Source of the DNA: an uncultured Desulfuromonas sp.
GTDB lineage: Bacteria; Desulfobacterota; Desulfuromonadia; Desulfuromonadales; Desulfuromonadaceae
DNA: 64,000 nt
Assembly: GCF_963678835.1 (NCBI RefSeq)
Contig: NZ_OY787469.1
Location: 1,860,001 to 1,924,000 of the forward strand
Direction: 5' to 3'
Position numbers and translations under genes: made by a program. This document shows, in pieces, positions 1 through 8,651 of this stretch (position 1 is the stretch's first letter; each line of letters starts with the position of its first letter). The notes under the pieces are model-generated. The model saw nothing but the letters and a program-made list of their open reading frames with translations. It had not been told where the DNA came from and did not search any database.

Positions 1-23
1 TTCATCAACAGGAGAAACTTGTT

Positions 24-1178
24 TTGAGTAAGGTTTTTATCGCGGATCTCAAAGAACGCGACCAAATCGATAGCCCGTTTTTGGTACGGGATAAAATTAT
101 GGCCATGGCCAAAAACGGCAAACCCTATATGACCCTGAAGCTCATGGATCGCAGCGGTGAGGTTGAAGGCCGGATATGGGATCAGGTGGACCATTTTTCC
201 CGCCTGTTCAACAAGGATGACTTTATCCGGGTGCGCGCCAAGGCCAGTGTCTATATGGGGAAGATGCAGCTGGTGATCCAGGACTTGGTTAAGGTGGACG
301 AATCCGAGATTGCTCTTGGGGATTTTTTGCCGGTATCCAGTCATGATCCGGCCACCATGCTGGCTCAGGTCCGCGCGCTGATCTCTTCCATGACGGATGC
401 TGACTACCGTGGACTCATGGAGTCCTTTTTCAACGATGCCGCATTTGTCGCCCAATATCAAAAGGCCCCGGCCGCTAAAGCCATGCATCATGTCTATCTT
501 GGCGGGTTGCTCGAACACTCTCTGGCTGTGGCCCATCTGGCTGATGATGTGTGTCGGCGCTATCCGAGTGTTGATCGCGATTTGCTGATCAGCGGCGCTT
601 TGTTGCACGATGTCGGCAAGGTCGCGGAATTGCTTTTTGACCGTAGTTTCGATTACAGTGATGAGGGAAAGCTGCTCGGTCATATTGTCATCGGCGTAGA
701 AATGGTTGAAGAGAGGATTCGCACTCTTGGTGCGTTTCCACGCATGAAGGCGACCCTGCTGAAACATCTGTTGCTGTCTCATCATGGTCAATACGATTAT
801 GGTTCACCCAAGCGGCCCAAAACACTCGAAGCGGTGATCCTCAATTTCGTTGATGACATGGATTCAAAGATCAATGGCGTTCAGGCGCATATTGACAAGG
901 AAGCCCATAACGACAGTCGCTGGACAGGTTATCATCGTTTGTATGATCGCTACTTTTTTAAGGGGGAGAAACCGGTCTTTGCTGAAGAACCGTCACAAAG
1001 TGATGACGTGGCACCCGCTGTGCCGGTTGCTGCGCCTGCGCCACCTGTGGCGAAGCCCGCTGACGCAGAGAAAAAAATGCTCCGCAAGCGTCGTGGTGAA
1101 GAAAAAACACTCAGTGCCAGCCTGGGAGAACAGCTGGGCGGTTTGAACATGGATCTGTTTGGATCCAGAGAGGAATAG
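24..1178 (+). CDS. YhaM-like 3'-5' exoribonuclease (OB-fold + HD domain)
   Basis: The 384-residue protein begins with an OB-fold nucleic-acid-binding domain (about residues 10-95, with YMTLKLMDRSGEVEGRIWD typical of the tRNA/helicase OB type). An HD phosphohydrolase domain follows (about 155-310): HHVYLGGLLEHSLAVA gives the first histidines, LLHDVGKV the HD pair, and LLSHHGQYDYGSPKRP the distal histidine. This order is that of the YhaM/CBF1 exoribonucleases, which trim single-stranded RNA or DNA from the 3' end with a divalent metal. The start is TTG at 24, chosen because AGGAG lies at 10-14; no nearby ATG gives a complete OB fold. The tail (about 325-370) is Ala/Pro-rich and low in complexity. 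The next gene begins 5 bp after the stop, so co-transcription is likely. Confidence 0.85.
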   Translation: MSKVFIADLKERDQIDSPFLVRDKIMAMAKNGKPYMTLKLMDRSGEVEGRIWDQVDHFSRLFNKDDFIRVRAKASVYMGKMQLVIQDLVKVDESEIALGDFLPVSSHDPATMLAQVRALISSMTDADYRGLMESFFNDAAFVAQYQKAPAAKAMHHVYLGGLLEHSLAVAHLADDVCRRYPSVDRDLLISGALLHDVGKVAELLFDRSFDYSDEGKLLGHIVIGVEMVEERIRTLGAFPRMKATLLKHLLLSHHGQYDYGSPKRPKTLEAVILNFVDDMDSKINGVQAHIDKEAHNDSRWTGYHRLYDRYFFKGEKPVFAEEPSQSDDVAPAVPVAAPAPPVAKPADAEKKMLRKRRGEEKTLSASLGEQLGGLNMDLFGSREE

Positions 1179-1182
1179 TTCT

Positions 1183-1812
1183 ATGCTCGTCGAAACTCTG
1201 GCCGTTGGGCCACTGCAGGTCAATTGTTATCTGGTAGCGTGTCCACGTACCAAACATGCTCTGGTGATTGATCCCGGTGATGAAGGGGATCGTATTCTTG
1301 AGCTGGTTGATAAACTGGAGCTGAAGGTGAAGATGGTGGTGAACACTCATGGGCACTTTGACCATGTCGGAGCCAACCATCAGGTGCTGACGGCGACAGG
1401 CGTGGAACTGTGCATGCATCGTGATGATTTGCCGCTGCTCAAAGTTGCGGCCCAACAGGCCGAAGGCTACGGTCTGCCTGCAGTACAGTCACCGGACCCG
1501 AAGCGTTTTCTCGAAAACGGTGACCTGGTTGAAGTGGGCGATTTGAGTTTTGAAGTGATCCACACGCCGGGACATTCTCCCGGTGGCATCTGCCTGTATG
1601 GTGAAGGGCACCTGTTCTCCGGTGATACCCTGTTTGCCAGTTCGATTGGCCGCACCGATCTGCCCGGCGGTGACATGAAGCAGCTGCTCAGCCATATCCG
1701 ATCGCAATTGATGGTGCTCCCCGATGCCACTGTCGTGCACCCTGGTCATGGTCCCGAATCGACGATTGGTCGTGAAAAGACCGTCAACCCGTTTCTGAAC
1801 GGTGACTATTGA
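1183..1812 (+). CDS. Metallo-beta-lactamase-fold hydrolase (glyoxalase II-like)
   Basis: Small single-domain MBL-fold enzyme of 209 residues. The metal-binding motif THGHFDH lies at residues 55-61, followed by HTPGHSPGG, FSGDTLF and HPGHGP, which supply the remaining histidine and aspartate ligands. This is the YcbL / glyoxalase II-like group that hydrolyses thioesters or related substrates; the real substrate cannot be read from sequence. An in-frame TTG 24 bp upstream is possible, but ATG 1183 has a GAGAGG ribosome site at 1167-1172 and starts where relatives start. It sits directly behind the exonuclease gene and ahead of coaBC. Confidence 0.85.
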   Translation: MLVETLAVGPLQVNCYLVACPRTKHALVIDPGDEGDRILELVDKLELKVKMVVNTHGHFDHVGANHQVLTATGVELCMHRDDLPLLKVAAQQAEGYGLPAVQSPDPKRFLENGDLVEVGDLSFEVIHTPGHSPGGICLYGEGHLFSGDTLFASSIGRTDLPGGDMKQLLSHIRSQLMVLPDATVVHPGHGPESTIGREKTVNPFLNGDY

Positions 1813-1875
1813 GGTTTGTAAAAAAGGCTCTATTGCGTAGAAGGAGCTGGTGCGCTTGCGCGTGCCGGGGACGCC

Positions 1876-3093
1876 ATGTTTAAAAACAAAAAGGTGGTTT
1901 TGGGAATCTGTGGTGGCATTGCCGTGTACAAGGCGGTGGAGTTGTTGCGCCTGTTGGTCAAAGCCGGAGCGGATGTTTCGGTAATCATGACGCGCAGTGC
2001 TCAGGAGTTTGTCACCCCCTTGACGTTTCAGACCTTGTCGGGGAACCCTGTTCATACGGAACTGTTCAATCTCTATCAGGAAAAAGAGATCGGTCACATC
2101 TCTCTGGCGGACCGGGCTGATCTGTTCCTGGTGGCTCCGGCCACCGCCAACGTGGTTGGTAAGGTGGCTGCCGGCATTGCCGATGATCTGTTAACCACCA
2201 CCTTGATGGCGACCCGGGCACCGGTGCTGTTTGCTCCGGCCATGAATGTTCATATGTATGAAAATCCCATCTATCAGCGCAATGAGTCCTGTCTGCGTGA
2301 GCTGGGCTATCATTTTATCGATCCTGCCGTCGGGGCGCTGGCGTGCGGTTATGAAGGGCAGGGCAAGCTTCCTGAGCCCGAAGCGATTTTTTCCGCTGCT
2401 CAAGCGGTTCTAGCCCCTCAGGATCTCGCCGGGCAACACCTGCTGGTGACTGCCGGACCGACGCGCGAAGAGCTTGATCCGGTGCGCTATTTAAGCAACT
2501 ATTCGTCGGGTAAAATGGGCTATGCCATTGCTCGGGCAGCGCGGATGCGTGGTGCCGACGTGGTGCTGGTCAGTGGTCCGACTTTTTTGACGCCGCCGCA
2601 AGGTGTGACCCTGATTCCGGTGGTCAGTGCTGAACAGATGCGCAAAACAGTGCTTGACGCATTGCCGAAGGCCACTGCCGTGGTCAAGTCAGCGGCCGTT
2701 GCTGATTACCGTCCTGCCAGCTTGTCAAAACAAAAACTGAAAAAAACAGATGATGATATGACTCTGGTGCTGGAAAAAAATCCCGATATCCTTGCCGAGA
2801 TTGGGGCTGGTAAAGAGGGGCGCGTATTGGTGGGGTTTGCTGCAGAGACCCAGGATCTTCTCAAACATGCTGCCGACAAATTGAAGCGCAAAAACCTCGA
2901 TCTGATTGTTGCCAACGACGTGACGCAGGCAGGCGCAGGATTTGATGTGGATACCAATATTGTCAAACTGTTGCACGCCGATGGCCATGTTGAGGCGCTG
3001 CCGCAACTGAGTAAGGATGAAGTGGCCCACCAGTTGCTCGACCGGGTGGTTGAATTGCTCAAAGAGAAAGAGATGAAGGCCGCTCAGGGTTGA
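1876..3093 (+). CDS. coaBC: Bifunctional phosphopantothenoylcysteine decarboxylase / phosphopantothenate-cysteine ligase
   Basis: The protein has 405 residues, normal for the fused enzyme. The N-terminal flavoprotein CoaC domain (about 1-185) starts with GICGGIAVYKAVELLR, contains the PAMN motif (APAMNVHMYENP), and has the active-site cysteine loop ACGYEGQGKLPEP. The C-terminal CoaB domain (about 190-400) has VTAGPTREELDPVRYLSNYSSG, the nucleotide-binding SSGKMG stretch and KSAAVADYRP. Together they make 4'-phosphopantetheine from phosphopantothenate and cysteine in coenzyme A synthesis, in the cytosol. The 3' end overlaps the convergent phospholipase-like gene by 10 bp. Confidence 0.95.
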   Translation: MFKNKKVVLGICGGIAVYKAVELLRLLVKAGADVSVIMTRSAQEFVTPLTFQTLSGNPVHTELFNLYQEKEIGHISLADRADLFLVAPATANVVGKVAAGIADDLLTTTLMATRAPVLFAPAMNVHMYENPIYQRNESCLRELGYHFIDPAVGALACGYEGQGKLPEPEAIFSAAQAVLAPQDLAGQHLLVTAGPTREELDPVRYLSNYSSGKMGYAIARAARMRGADVVLVSGPTFLTPPQGVTLIPVVSAEQMRKTVLDALPKATAVVKSAAVADYRPASLSKQKLKKTDDDMTLVLEKNPDILAEIGAGKEGRVLVGFAAETQDLLKHAADKLKRKNLDLIVANDVTQAGAGFDVDTNIVKLLHADGHVEALPQLSKDEVAHQLLDRVVELLKEKEMKAAQG

Positions 3094-3998
3094 TCCGCCA
3101 GCAATTTCAGCAGGCGTTTGGGGTCGGTGATTGCCTGGCGGAATTCCAGTTTGAACTCCTGAATTAACTGATCACTGTGCGCGCGAGGCAGTTTACCGTC
3201 AAGCCACAGCGCATTGAGGTTGGTGCGAATCTTCTGGGCGCTGTTAATGGCCCGCTCACCGGTTGGGTCGGCCTGCAGAAAAGGACTGTTTTCGTCACTG
3301 AGGATACTGACAACAGCTTGAAAGGCCAGCTCCAGATATTCCTTGCGTTCCTCTTCACCGACGACCCAACTTGAGTGCCGATCAACGGTTTGCAACAGCT
3401 TTTGCCAGCGCCGGATACGACTGATGAGCAGCATGGAATTGAACAGCCGTTTGTTGGTACCGAAAGAGAACAGTGTATTCACCAAAACCCGGCGTAACAG
3501 CTGGTCGTGTTGCTTGAAATCCAGCCAAGCGAGCAGGCGCGCTTCCTGCCAGATCTGGTCCGGGATTTGCGATTCAAAACGCAGCTCCCAGTAGGCGTGG
3601 TTCAGCAGTACCGTATTGTAACTGCGAATCATTTTGAACGGCACCATATAAGAATGGGCAACCGTATCGGCGGCCAAGTGGGCCAGATAGCCGTAGGCAC
3701 AAGCCCGCTGGGCATCATTCTCGGCAGCGTCAAGGACTTTGAAGCCCATGTTCCAGCTGTGGCAGTGCTTGAGATAGTGAGTGTATTTTTTCCCCAGGGT
3801 GATATCGGCGCTGATACTGCCGTAAAGAAAGTCCGCCGAATAGTAGGTCAACAGGTGTTGCAGCGCAGGCGACAGCAGCGACAGGTTTTCCAGCAGACGG
3901 TTGCCCAGCTGCAGATGAACACCAAAACCCCATGCCCAGGCGCAATCGGGCAGAAGCAGGACGAAAAGACCGGTGGTGATGGTGAGGAACGCTGTCAT
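3084..3998 (-). CDS. Exported zinc-dependent phospholipase C-like protein
   Basis: After a signal peptide (MTAFLTITTGLFVLLLPDCA, ending AWA) the mature protein would begin WGFGVHLQLG. In zinc phospholipase C / P1 nuclease-type enzymes the mature N-terminal tryptophan and nearby histidines bind zinc, and this layout fits. More candidate ligands are in the helical region with HSWNMGFKVLDAA and GYLAHLAADTVAHSY, the latter carrying the family HxxxDxxxH pattern. The start at 3998 is preferred over an upstream ATG at 4040 because GGAGGGG lies 7 bp ahead of it and because it gives a clean signal peptide. Likely acts in the periplasm or outside the cell on phospholipid or another phosphodiester; substrate unknown. 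Convergent with coaBC. Confidence 0.75.
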   Translation of the reverse strand: MTAFLTITTGLFVLLLPDCAWAWGFGVHLQLGNRLLENLSLLSPALQHLLTYYSADFLYGSISADITLGKKYTHYLKHCHSWNMGFKVLDAAENDAQRACAYGYLAHLAADTVAHSYMVPFKMIRSYNTVLLNHAYWELRFESQIPDQIWQEARLLAWLDFKQHDQLLRRVLVNTLFSFGTNKRLFNSMLLISRIRRWQKLLQTVDRHSSWVVGEEERKEYLELAFQAVVSILSDENSPFLQADPTGERAINSAQKIRTNLNALWLDGKLPRAHSDQLIQEFKLEFRQAITDPKRLLKLLADQP

Positions 3999-4080
3999 GG
4001 TCGCCCCTCCGGCAATGGGTACGTAACGAGAAGTCCTCATAGGTTAAGAGTAATGCCACCGCTAAAGGATGTAAAGCTGT

Positions 4081-4812
4081 ATGCCACAAAGCTTCGATCG
4101 AACCATGCATGAGATGTTGAGCCAGACACGGGCCGTCTTGACGGAATTGCAGAGTCTTGGCGTTGACGAATTGTATCTGGAAGACTCTGGTGAGGTGTTG
4201 CCGTTGTGTCATGAGCAACCACAATGCCAGACGGGGCGCTGTGACTGTCGTCAACCCTCATTGGAAGAGATTCGCCAGGACTTGGGTGAGTGTCAACGCT
4301 GTGGTTTGGCGCAGGGTCGCAAGTCCATTGTTTTTGGCAGTGGCAACCCGCATGCCGAACTGGTGTTTGTCGGTGAAGGGCCGGGACGCGATGAGGATGA
4401 GCAAGGCGTGCCCTTTGTTGGGGAAGCGGGGCGACTGCTGGAGCGGATCTTGTTTGCCATGGGTTATGAGCGCGAACAGGTGTATATCTGCAATGTGGTG
4501 AAATGTCGTCCCCCGCAAAATCGCAATCCGCAACCGGACGAAATTGCCGCATGTGAGCCGTTTCTCAAGCAACAGCTGGCCAGCCTGAAACCGCGGGTTA
4601 TTGTTGCCCTGGGCAAGTTTGCCACCCAGACTCTGCTTCAACAACAGACGCCGATCAGTCGCTTACGCGGCAACTGGGCCGAGTATCAGGGCATTGCGTT
4701 GATGCCGACCTACCATCCCGCCTATCTGCTCCGCAATCCCGGAGGCAAGCGGGATGTCTGGGAAGATATGAAGGCCGTGATGTCGCGCCTTGCGCAGGAG
4801 GATTCCCCGTGA
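4081..4812 (+). CDS. Type-4 uracil-DNA glycosylase (Fe-S)
   Basis: Removes uracil from DNA in base-excision repair. The 243-residue protein has the family-4 signature: CQRCGL gives the first two cluster cysteines, followed by GEGPGRDEDEQGVPFVG (motif 1, uracil pocket), CNVVKCRPPQNRNP and ACEPFL with further cysteines, and YHPAYLLRN (motif 3 histidine). An N-terminal extension of about 60 residues contains three more cysteines (LCHEQPQC, GRCDC), so which cysteines bind the 4Fe-4S cluster should be read from an alignment. Start ATG 4081 has an AAGGA-like site about 13 bp upstream. The stop codon overlaps the GTG start of the next gene, so the two are translationally coupled. Confidence 0.9.
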   Translation: MPQSFDRTMHEMLSQTRAVLTELQSLGVDELYLEDSGEVLPLCHEQPQCQTGRCDCRQPSLEEIRQDLGECQRCGLAQGRKSIVFGSGNPHAELVFVGEGPGRDEDEQGVPFVGEAGRLLERILFAMGYEREQVYICNVVKCRPPQNRNPQPDEIAACEPFLKQQLASLKPRVIVALGKFATQTLLQQQTPISRLRGNWAEYQGIALMPTYHPAYLLRNPGGKRDVWEDMKAVMSRLAQEDSP

Positions 4813-5972
4813 ATGTTTTTAAACTGTGCGTCAGTTTCTGTCTTATTTCAACCTTCCTGACGCCGGCATTTGCCGAAGACCCGATTCGGGTCAGTGATGT
4901 CCACCGCCAACTGGCTGAGCGCCATCTTGAGGACGGCCACCCCTTCTGGGCGGTGCGTTCTTATCGATTGGCCCTGGAGTCCGGTTCCGATGATCCCAAT
5001 ATCCACCGTAATTTGTCCCAGGTCCTCTATGACCTGGGCTTTGTCGACCAGGCCATTGAAGAGTTGCAACTGGCGATCGACAAAGCCCCGGAAGAGGATT
5101 TTCTCCATATGGAGATGGGCGTGTTTTATCTGGCGTCCGGGCGCTTACCCTTGGCGTACCAGGAATTCACCCGTGTGCTTGAACTCAACCCCGGTTTTTC
5201 CTATGGGTATTATTATCTTGGCGAAGTGTTGTTCCGCCTGGGTGAGTACAACCAGTCGAGTATGGCGCTGGTGATTGCCGAAAAACTCGGCTTGCCGGGA
5301 TTTGATCTCGAACGAAAACTGACGGATCTCGGCTGGGTACTGCCGGAAAAACCGTGGCATTGTGAAGCGCATATTTATCATCTGCGACGCATTACCTTGC
5401 CGACATTGACCCAGGCGCGTCAGGTGATGCAGCGCCTGGAAGATGGTGAATTATTCGAAGAGTTGGCGCGGGAGTTTTCAACGGGCAGCGAATCCCAGTC
5501 CGGTGGTTATGTCGGCGGGATCTCCCTGGCCAGTATGCCGGAAAATTTTTCTCGGGAACTGGCCGGTCGCCCCTGCTATTCACCGGCGGTCCTGTTGGAG
5601 TCCAGTGACGGCTACCATATTGTTCAGCGCATTGCTCCGTTTGATGCCGACTTGTGGCAAAAAAACGCTGACAAACAAAAATCGCAACGCCGTGTCCAGA
5701 TGGACCGTCATGCCACCGAGGACAAACAACAGCCCAAGAGTTACGTGTTGGTTAGTGGTGTGTTTCGTAATCACGACTATGCCGACCAGCGGGTCGCGCG
5801 GTTGCTCAAGCTGGGCATGAAAAGCTATCTGCAGACGCGCGGCAGTGGCGAACACCTGCGCTACGAGGTGATTGTCGGTCAGTTTGATGATTATGCCGAG
5901 GCGGAAAAAGCCGGAAAGACCATAAAAAAATCCGGCCTCGAGTATTACATCCGCAAAAACAAGGCGAAGTAA
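4809..5972 (+). CDS. Exported TPR / PPIC-type rotamase-like / SPOR protein
   Basis: Three modules follow a signal peptide (about 1-22, ending PAFAED). TPR-like helical repeats span about 25-160 (SYRLALESG, IEELQLAIDKAPEE, FTRVLELNPGFSYGYYYLGE). A region resembling parvulin/PPIC prolyl isomerases spans about 180-275 (LEDGELFEELAREFSTGS, SQSGGYVGGIS, DGYHIVQRI). A C-terminal SPOR-like segment spans about 308-385 (YVLVSGVFRNHDYADQRVARL ending with YEVIVGQFDDYAEAEKA). The last is typical of domains binding denuded peptidoglycan. A periplasmic chaperone or scaffold at the septum is a reasonable inference; no specific function is known to me. GTG start inside the stop of the glycosylase gene. Confidence 0.7.
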   Translation: MNVFKLCVSFCLISTFLTPAFAEDPIRVSDVHRQLAERHLEDGHPFWAVRSYRLALESGSDDPNIHRNLSQVLYDLGFVDQAIEELQLAIDKAPEEDFLHMEMGVFYLASGRLPLAYQEFTRVLELNPGFSYGYYYLGEVLFRLGEYNQSSMALVIAEKLGLPGFDLERKLTDLGWVLPEKPWHCEAHIYHLRRITLPTLTQARQVMQRLEDGELFEELAREFSTGSESQSGGYVGGISLASMPENFSRELAGRPCYSPAVLLESSDGYHIVQRIAPFDADLWQKNADKQKSQRRVQMDRHATEDKQQPKSYVLVSGVFRNHDYADQRVARLLKLGMKSYLQTRGSGEHLRYEVIVGQFDDYAEAEKAGKTIKKSGLEYYIRKNKAK

Positions 5973-5990
5973 CCTGGTTTTGCCACAGGA

Positions 5991-6374
5991 TTAAGCCCGA
6001 CTGCTGGCAATCCATTCGATCTCAATACGACATCCTTTGGGAAGAGCTGCAACGGCCACACAGGCCCGCGCCGGAGGATTTTCCGGGAAAAAACGGCCGT
6101 AAATATCGTTGACTACAGCGAAGTCGGCCATATCCGTCAGATAAATGGTGGTTTTAACCACATGACGAAACTCCAAACCTGCCCCAGCCAGTGCCGCCTG
6201 CATGTTTTTCATCACTTGCTCGGTTTGCGCGTGAATCGATTCGGTGATCAGCTCCCCCGTGTCTGGATTCAACGGGATCTGGCCGGAAAAAAAAGTCATA
6301 TGATCGACCTGGACGGCCTGCGAATAAGGGCCGATGGCTGCCGGGGCCGCTTTGGTGGCGATAATCTTTTTCAT
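5991..6374 (-). CDS. ridA: RidA-family enamine/imine deaminase
   Basis: Full-length RidA (127 residues). Recognised by IGPYSQAVQV near the N-terminus, FFSGQIPLNPDTGELI, and the C-terminal block NPPARACVAVAALPKG plus IEIEWIA, which holds the conserved arginine and glutamate. RidA hydrolyses reactive 2-aminoacrylate and related imines released by PLP enzymes and so protects the cell. AGGAG lies 6 bp before the ATG. It is a single gene facing the TPR gene; the 18 bp between their stops leaves little room for separate terminators. Confidence 0.93.
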   Translation of the reverse strand: MKKIIATKAAPAAIGPYSQAVQVDHMTFFSGQIPLNPDTGELITESIHAQTEQVMKNMQAALAGAGLEFRHVVKTTIYLTDMADFAVVNDIYGRFFPENPPARACVAVAALPKGCRIEIEWIASSRA

Positions 6375-6509
6375 CAGGACTCCTGTGATGTAAGGCAGGG
6401 TGTTGTTGATAGCTGTGAATCTGATATACCTTGAGCTAGGTGTGATTGTAAAGTGTCTTGTCTGAATGTTGCGCCGCAGAGGTTAACAACGGAACAGGAG
6501 GTGGCAAAG

Positions 6510-7373
6510 ATGTCTCAGCAACAACCCCGGCTCGTATCCGCTCACGGAGGTCACAGTGGCCAGTTCTGTTTGCATGCCCGTGACACACTGGCTGAGATGG
6601 TTGAAGAATATGCCCGACAGGGGTTTGCCTGGGTGGGGCTGACCGAACATATGCCGCCCACCGAAGATGCGTTTCTTTATCCCGACGAGCGTGAAGCCGG
6701 ATTGACGGCCAACCATCTTCAGCAGCAGTTTGTCCGCTATGTTGAGACGGCGCGTCAGCTGCAACAGGACTACCGGGGGCGTCTGACTCTGTTTGTCGGT
6801 ATGGAGACGGAATACTATCCCGGCTCTGTCGATTTTGCCAAACAGCTCAAAAAAGAGTTTGATCTCGACTATCTGGTTGGTTCCGTTCACCATGTCGAAG
6901 GTCGTTGTTTTGATTTCAGCCTTGCGGATTACCAGCGGGCATTTGATGAACACGGTGGCTATGAACCGTTGTATTGCGCTTATTTCGATGCTCAGTTGAC
7001 GATGATTAACGCGCTGCAGCCCGAAGTGGTGGGGCATTTTGACCTGATTCGCCTGTATGATCCCGATTATCCAACCCGCCTGCAGTGTCCTGCTGTTGAG
7101 CAGCGCATGCGACGCAATCTGCAACGGATCCGCGAATTGGGGTTGATTCTCGATTATAACGCACGCGCCTTGTTTAAAGGGGCTCCAGAACCTTATGTCA
7201 GTGTGCCGGTGTTGCACCATGCTTTGCAGTTGGGGATTGATCTGCTCCCTGGAGACGATTCGCATGGTGTTGATTCCGTTGGGGCGCATCTTTCGACCGT
7301 GATCGCCTTGTTACAGGACGCCGGTTATCATTGCCAATGGCGCTTTCCGACGCCACCTCAGCAAAGGATTTGA
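6510..7373 (+). CDS. PHP-domain histidinol-phosphatase-like protein
   Basis: PHP metallophosphoesterase of 287 residues. Metal ligands are visible in SAHGGHSGQFC (near residue 12), LTEHMPP, GMETEYYPG, VGSVHHVEG and LPGDDSHG near the C-terminus. Closest in style to HisK/HisJ-type histidinol-phosphatases of histidine synthesis; other PHP phosphatases cannot be excluded because no his genes are adjacent. An in-frame start at 6453 exists, but ATG 6510 is chosen because AGGAGGT lies at 6496-6502 and the conserved fold begins just after. The stop is 6 bp upstream of metF, suggesting an operon. Confidence 0.8.
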   Translation: MSQQQPRLVSAHGGHSGQFCLHARDTLAEMVEEYARQGFAWVGLTEHMPPTEDAFLYPDEREAGLTANHLQQQFVRYVETARQLQQDYRGRLTLFVGMETEYYPGSVDFAKQLKKEFDLDYLVGSVHHVEGRCFDFSLADYQRAFDEHGGYEPLYCAYFDAQLTMINALQPEVVGHFDLIRLYDPDYPTRLQCPAVEQRMRRNLQRIRELGLILDYNARALFKGAPEPYVSVPVLHHALQLGIDLLPGDDSHGVDSVGAHLSTVIALLQDAGYHCQWRFPTPPQQRI

Positions 7374-7379
7374 TGTGAT

Positions 7380-8249
7380 ATGTTGATGAAGGAGATTCTC
7401 GACCAGGGACGGATCTCATTGAGTTTCGAATTTTTTCCACCCAAAACACCTGTTGGTTGGGAGCGGTTATTTGACAATATTGCCGAGCTGGCTCCATTGG
7501 CCCCCTCGTCGGTCAGTGTGACCTACGGAGCCGGTGGATCTACCCGGAGTCAGACCCATGATCTGGTGTTGCGGATTCATAACGAAATTGGGGTTACTGT
7601 CGTACCGCATCAGACATGCGTGGCGGCAACGCGCGATGATGTTGCGACAATACTCGCCGAATATGAGCAGAACGGCATCGAAAATGTGTTGGCTTTGCGT
7701 GGTGATCCACCACTGGATGATCCCGGTTGGACCCCTCCCGCGGATGGTTTTGAGCACGCTATTGACCTTGTAACGTTTATACGTGCGCGGTTTCCGGGCT
7801 TCAGCATTGGAGTCGCCGGTTTTCCCGAAGGCCATCCTGAAATGCCCAACCGTTTGCAGGAAATTGATTATCTTAAACAGAAAGTGGATGCTGGCGCGGA
7901 CTACATTGTCACTCAGCTCTTTTTTGATAATCGAGACTTTTATGACTTTTGTGACCGCTGTCGTTTGGCTGGGATAGATGTACCGATTATCGCCGGTATC
8001 ATGCCGTTGCGGAATCGTAAAGGGATGATGCGCATGGCCGAACTGGCTGCCGGGGCACGTTTCCCGGCACCTCTATTGCGTCGGGTTACTCAAGCGCAGA
8101 GTGAAGAAGCTGTTGAACAGGTTGGCATCGACTGGGCCATTGAACAGGTTAAAGACCTTGTTGCCCATCAGGTCAGTGGTATTCATTTCTATACGCTGAA
8201 CAGTGCTACTGCGACCAGTGAGATTTTTTCACGATTGGGCTTACGCTAG
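7380..8249 (+). CDS. metF: 5,10-methylenetetrahydrofolate reductase
   Basis: FAD-dependent TIM-barrel enzyme (289 residues, normal for bacterial MetF) reducing methylene-THF to methyl-THF for methionine synthesis or C1 metabolism. Diagnostic segments are SFEFFPPKTPVGWE at the N-terminus, SVTYGAGGSTRSQT, LALRGDPP, AGFPEGHPE (the folate-binding region), YIVTQLFFDN and the C-terminal HFYTLN. ATG 7380 follows an AAAGGA site; a second in-frame ATG lies two codons on. Ends just before a very strong palindromic terminator. Confidence 0.95.
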   Translation: MLMKEILDQGRISLSFEFFPPKTPVGWERLFDNIAELAPLAPSSVSVTYGAGGSTRSQTHDLVLRIHNEIGVTVVPHQTCVAATRDDVATILAEYEQNGIENVLALRGDPPLDDPGWTPPADGFEHAIDLVTFIRARFPGFSIGVAGFPEGHPEMPNRLQEIDYLKQKVDAGADYIVTQLFFDNRDFYDFCDRCRLAGIDVPIIAGIMPLRNRKGMMRMAELAAGARFPAPLLRRVTQAQSEEAVEQVGIDWAIEQVKDLVAHQVSGIHFYTLNSATATSEIFSRLGLR

Positions 8250-8275
8250 AAGCGGCCACTCACTGCGAGGAGAGC

Positions 8276-8321
8276 TTAAACAACACAAGGGAGTGGCACG
8301 CCACTCCCTTGTGTTGTTTAA
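8276..8321. terminator. Bidirectional terminator between metF and mop
   Basis: A perfect inverted repeat with 21-bp arms (8276-8296 and 8301-8321) around a 4-base loop CACG. The outer ends are TTAAA / TTTAA, so each strand reads GC-rich stem then A/T-rich foot. It lies between convergent metF and mop and can end transcription from either side. The T-run is short, so termination rests mainly on stem strength. Confidence 0.8.
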
Positions 8322-8336
8322 AGAACGGCCTTCGAC

Positions 8337-8549
8337 TCAGTCATCCGTCCCCAGGACAACGGCAGACGCTTTAATGATGGCATAAGCCGTTTTGCCTTTG
8401 CTGAGGCCCAGAGCTTCGGCGGCATCTTTTGAAATAATTGAGGTGATTACCTCTCCGCCGGGCAGTTCCAGAATGATTTCCGCGTTGACTTGGCCGAGAA
8501 TAATGTCTTTGATTGTGCCTTTCAGGTTGTTGCGCGCGCTCAGTTTCAT
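8337..8549 (-). CDS. mop: Mop-type molybdenum-pterin/molybdate-binding protein (TOBE domain)
   Basis: Single TOBE/Mop domain of 70 residues starting MKLSARNNLKG, the usual start of molbindins. It contains GQVNAEIILELPGG and SIISKDAAEALGLSKGK, the segments that build the oxyanion sites between subunits. Molbindins form hexamers that store or buffer molybdate or tungstate in the cytosol. An ATG four codons upstream is possible, but the chosen one has GGAG at optimal spacing and matches the family start. Located behind modA in the same direction with a gap of about 100 bp. Confidence 0.88.
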   Translation of the reverse strand: MKLSARNNLKGTIKDIILGQVNAEIILELPGGEVITSIISKDAAEALGLSKGKTAYAIIKASAVVLGTDD

Positions 8550-8651
8550 GGTTATCTCCATCTTGTGAAAGGGTTAAAAGCTCAATGTGTTGCGGGCTCA
8601 GTCTTTGTGTCGCAATCACAACTTGAAATATAGCACTTTTCCGGTTGATGC

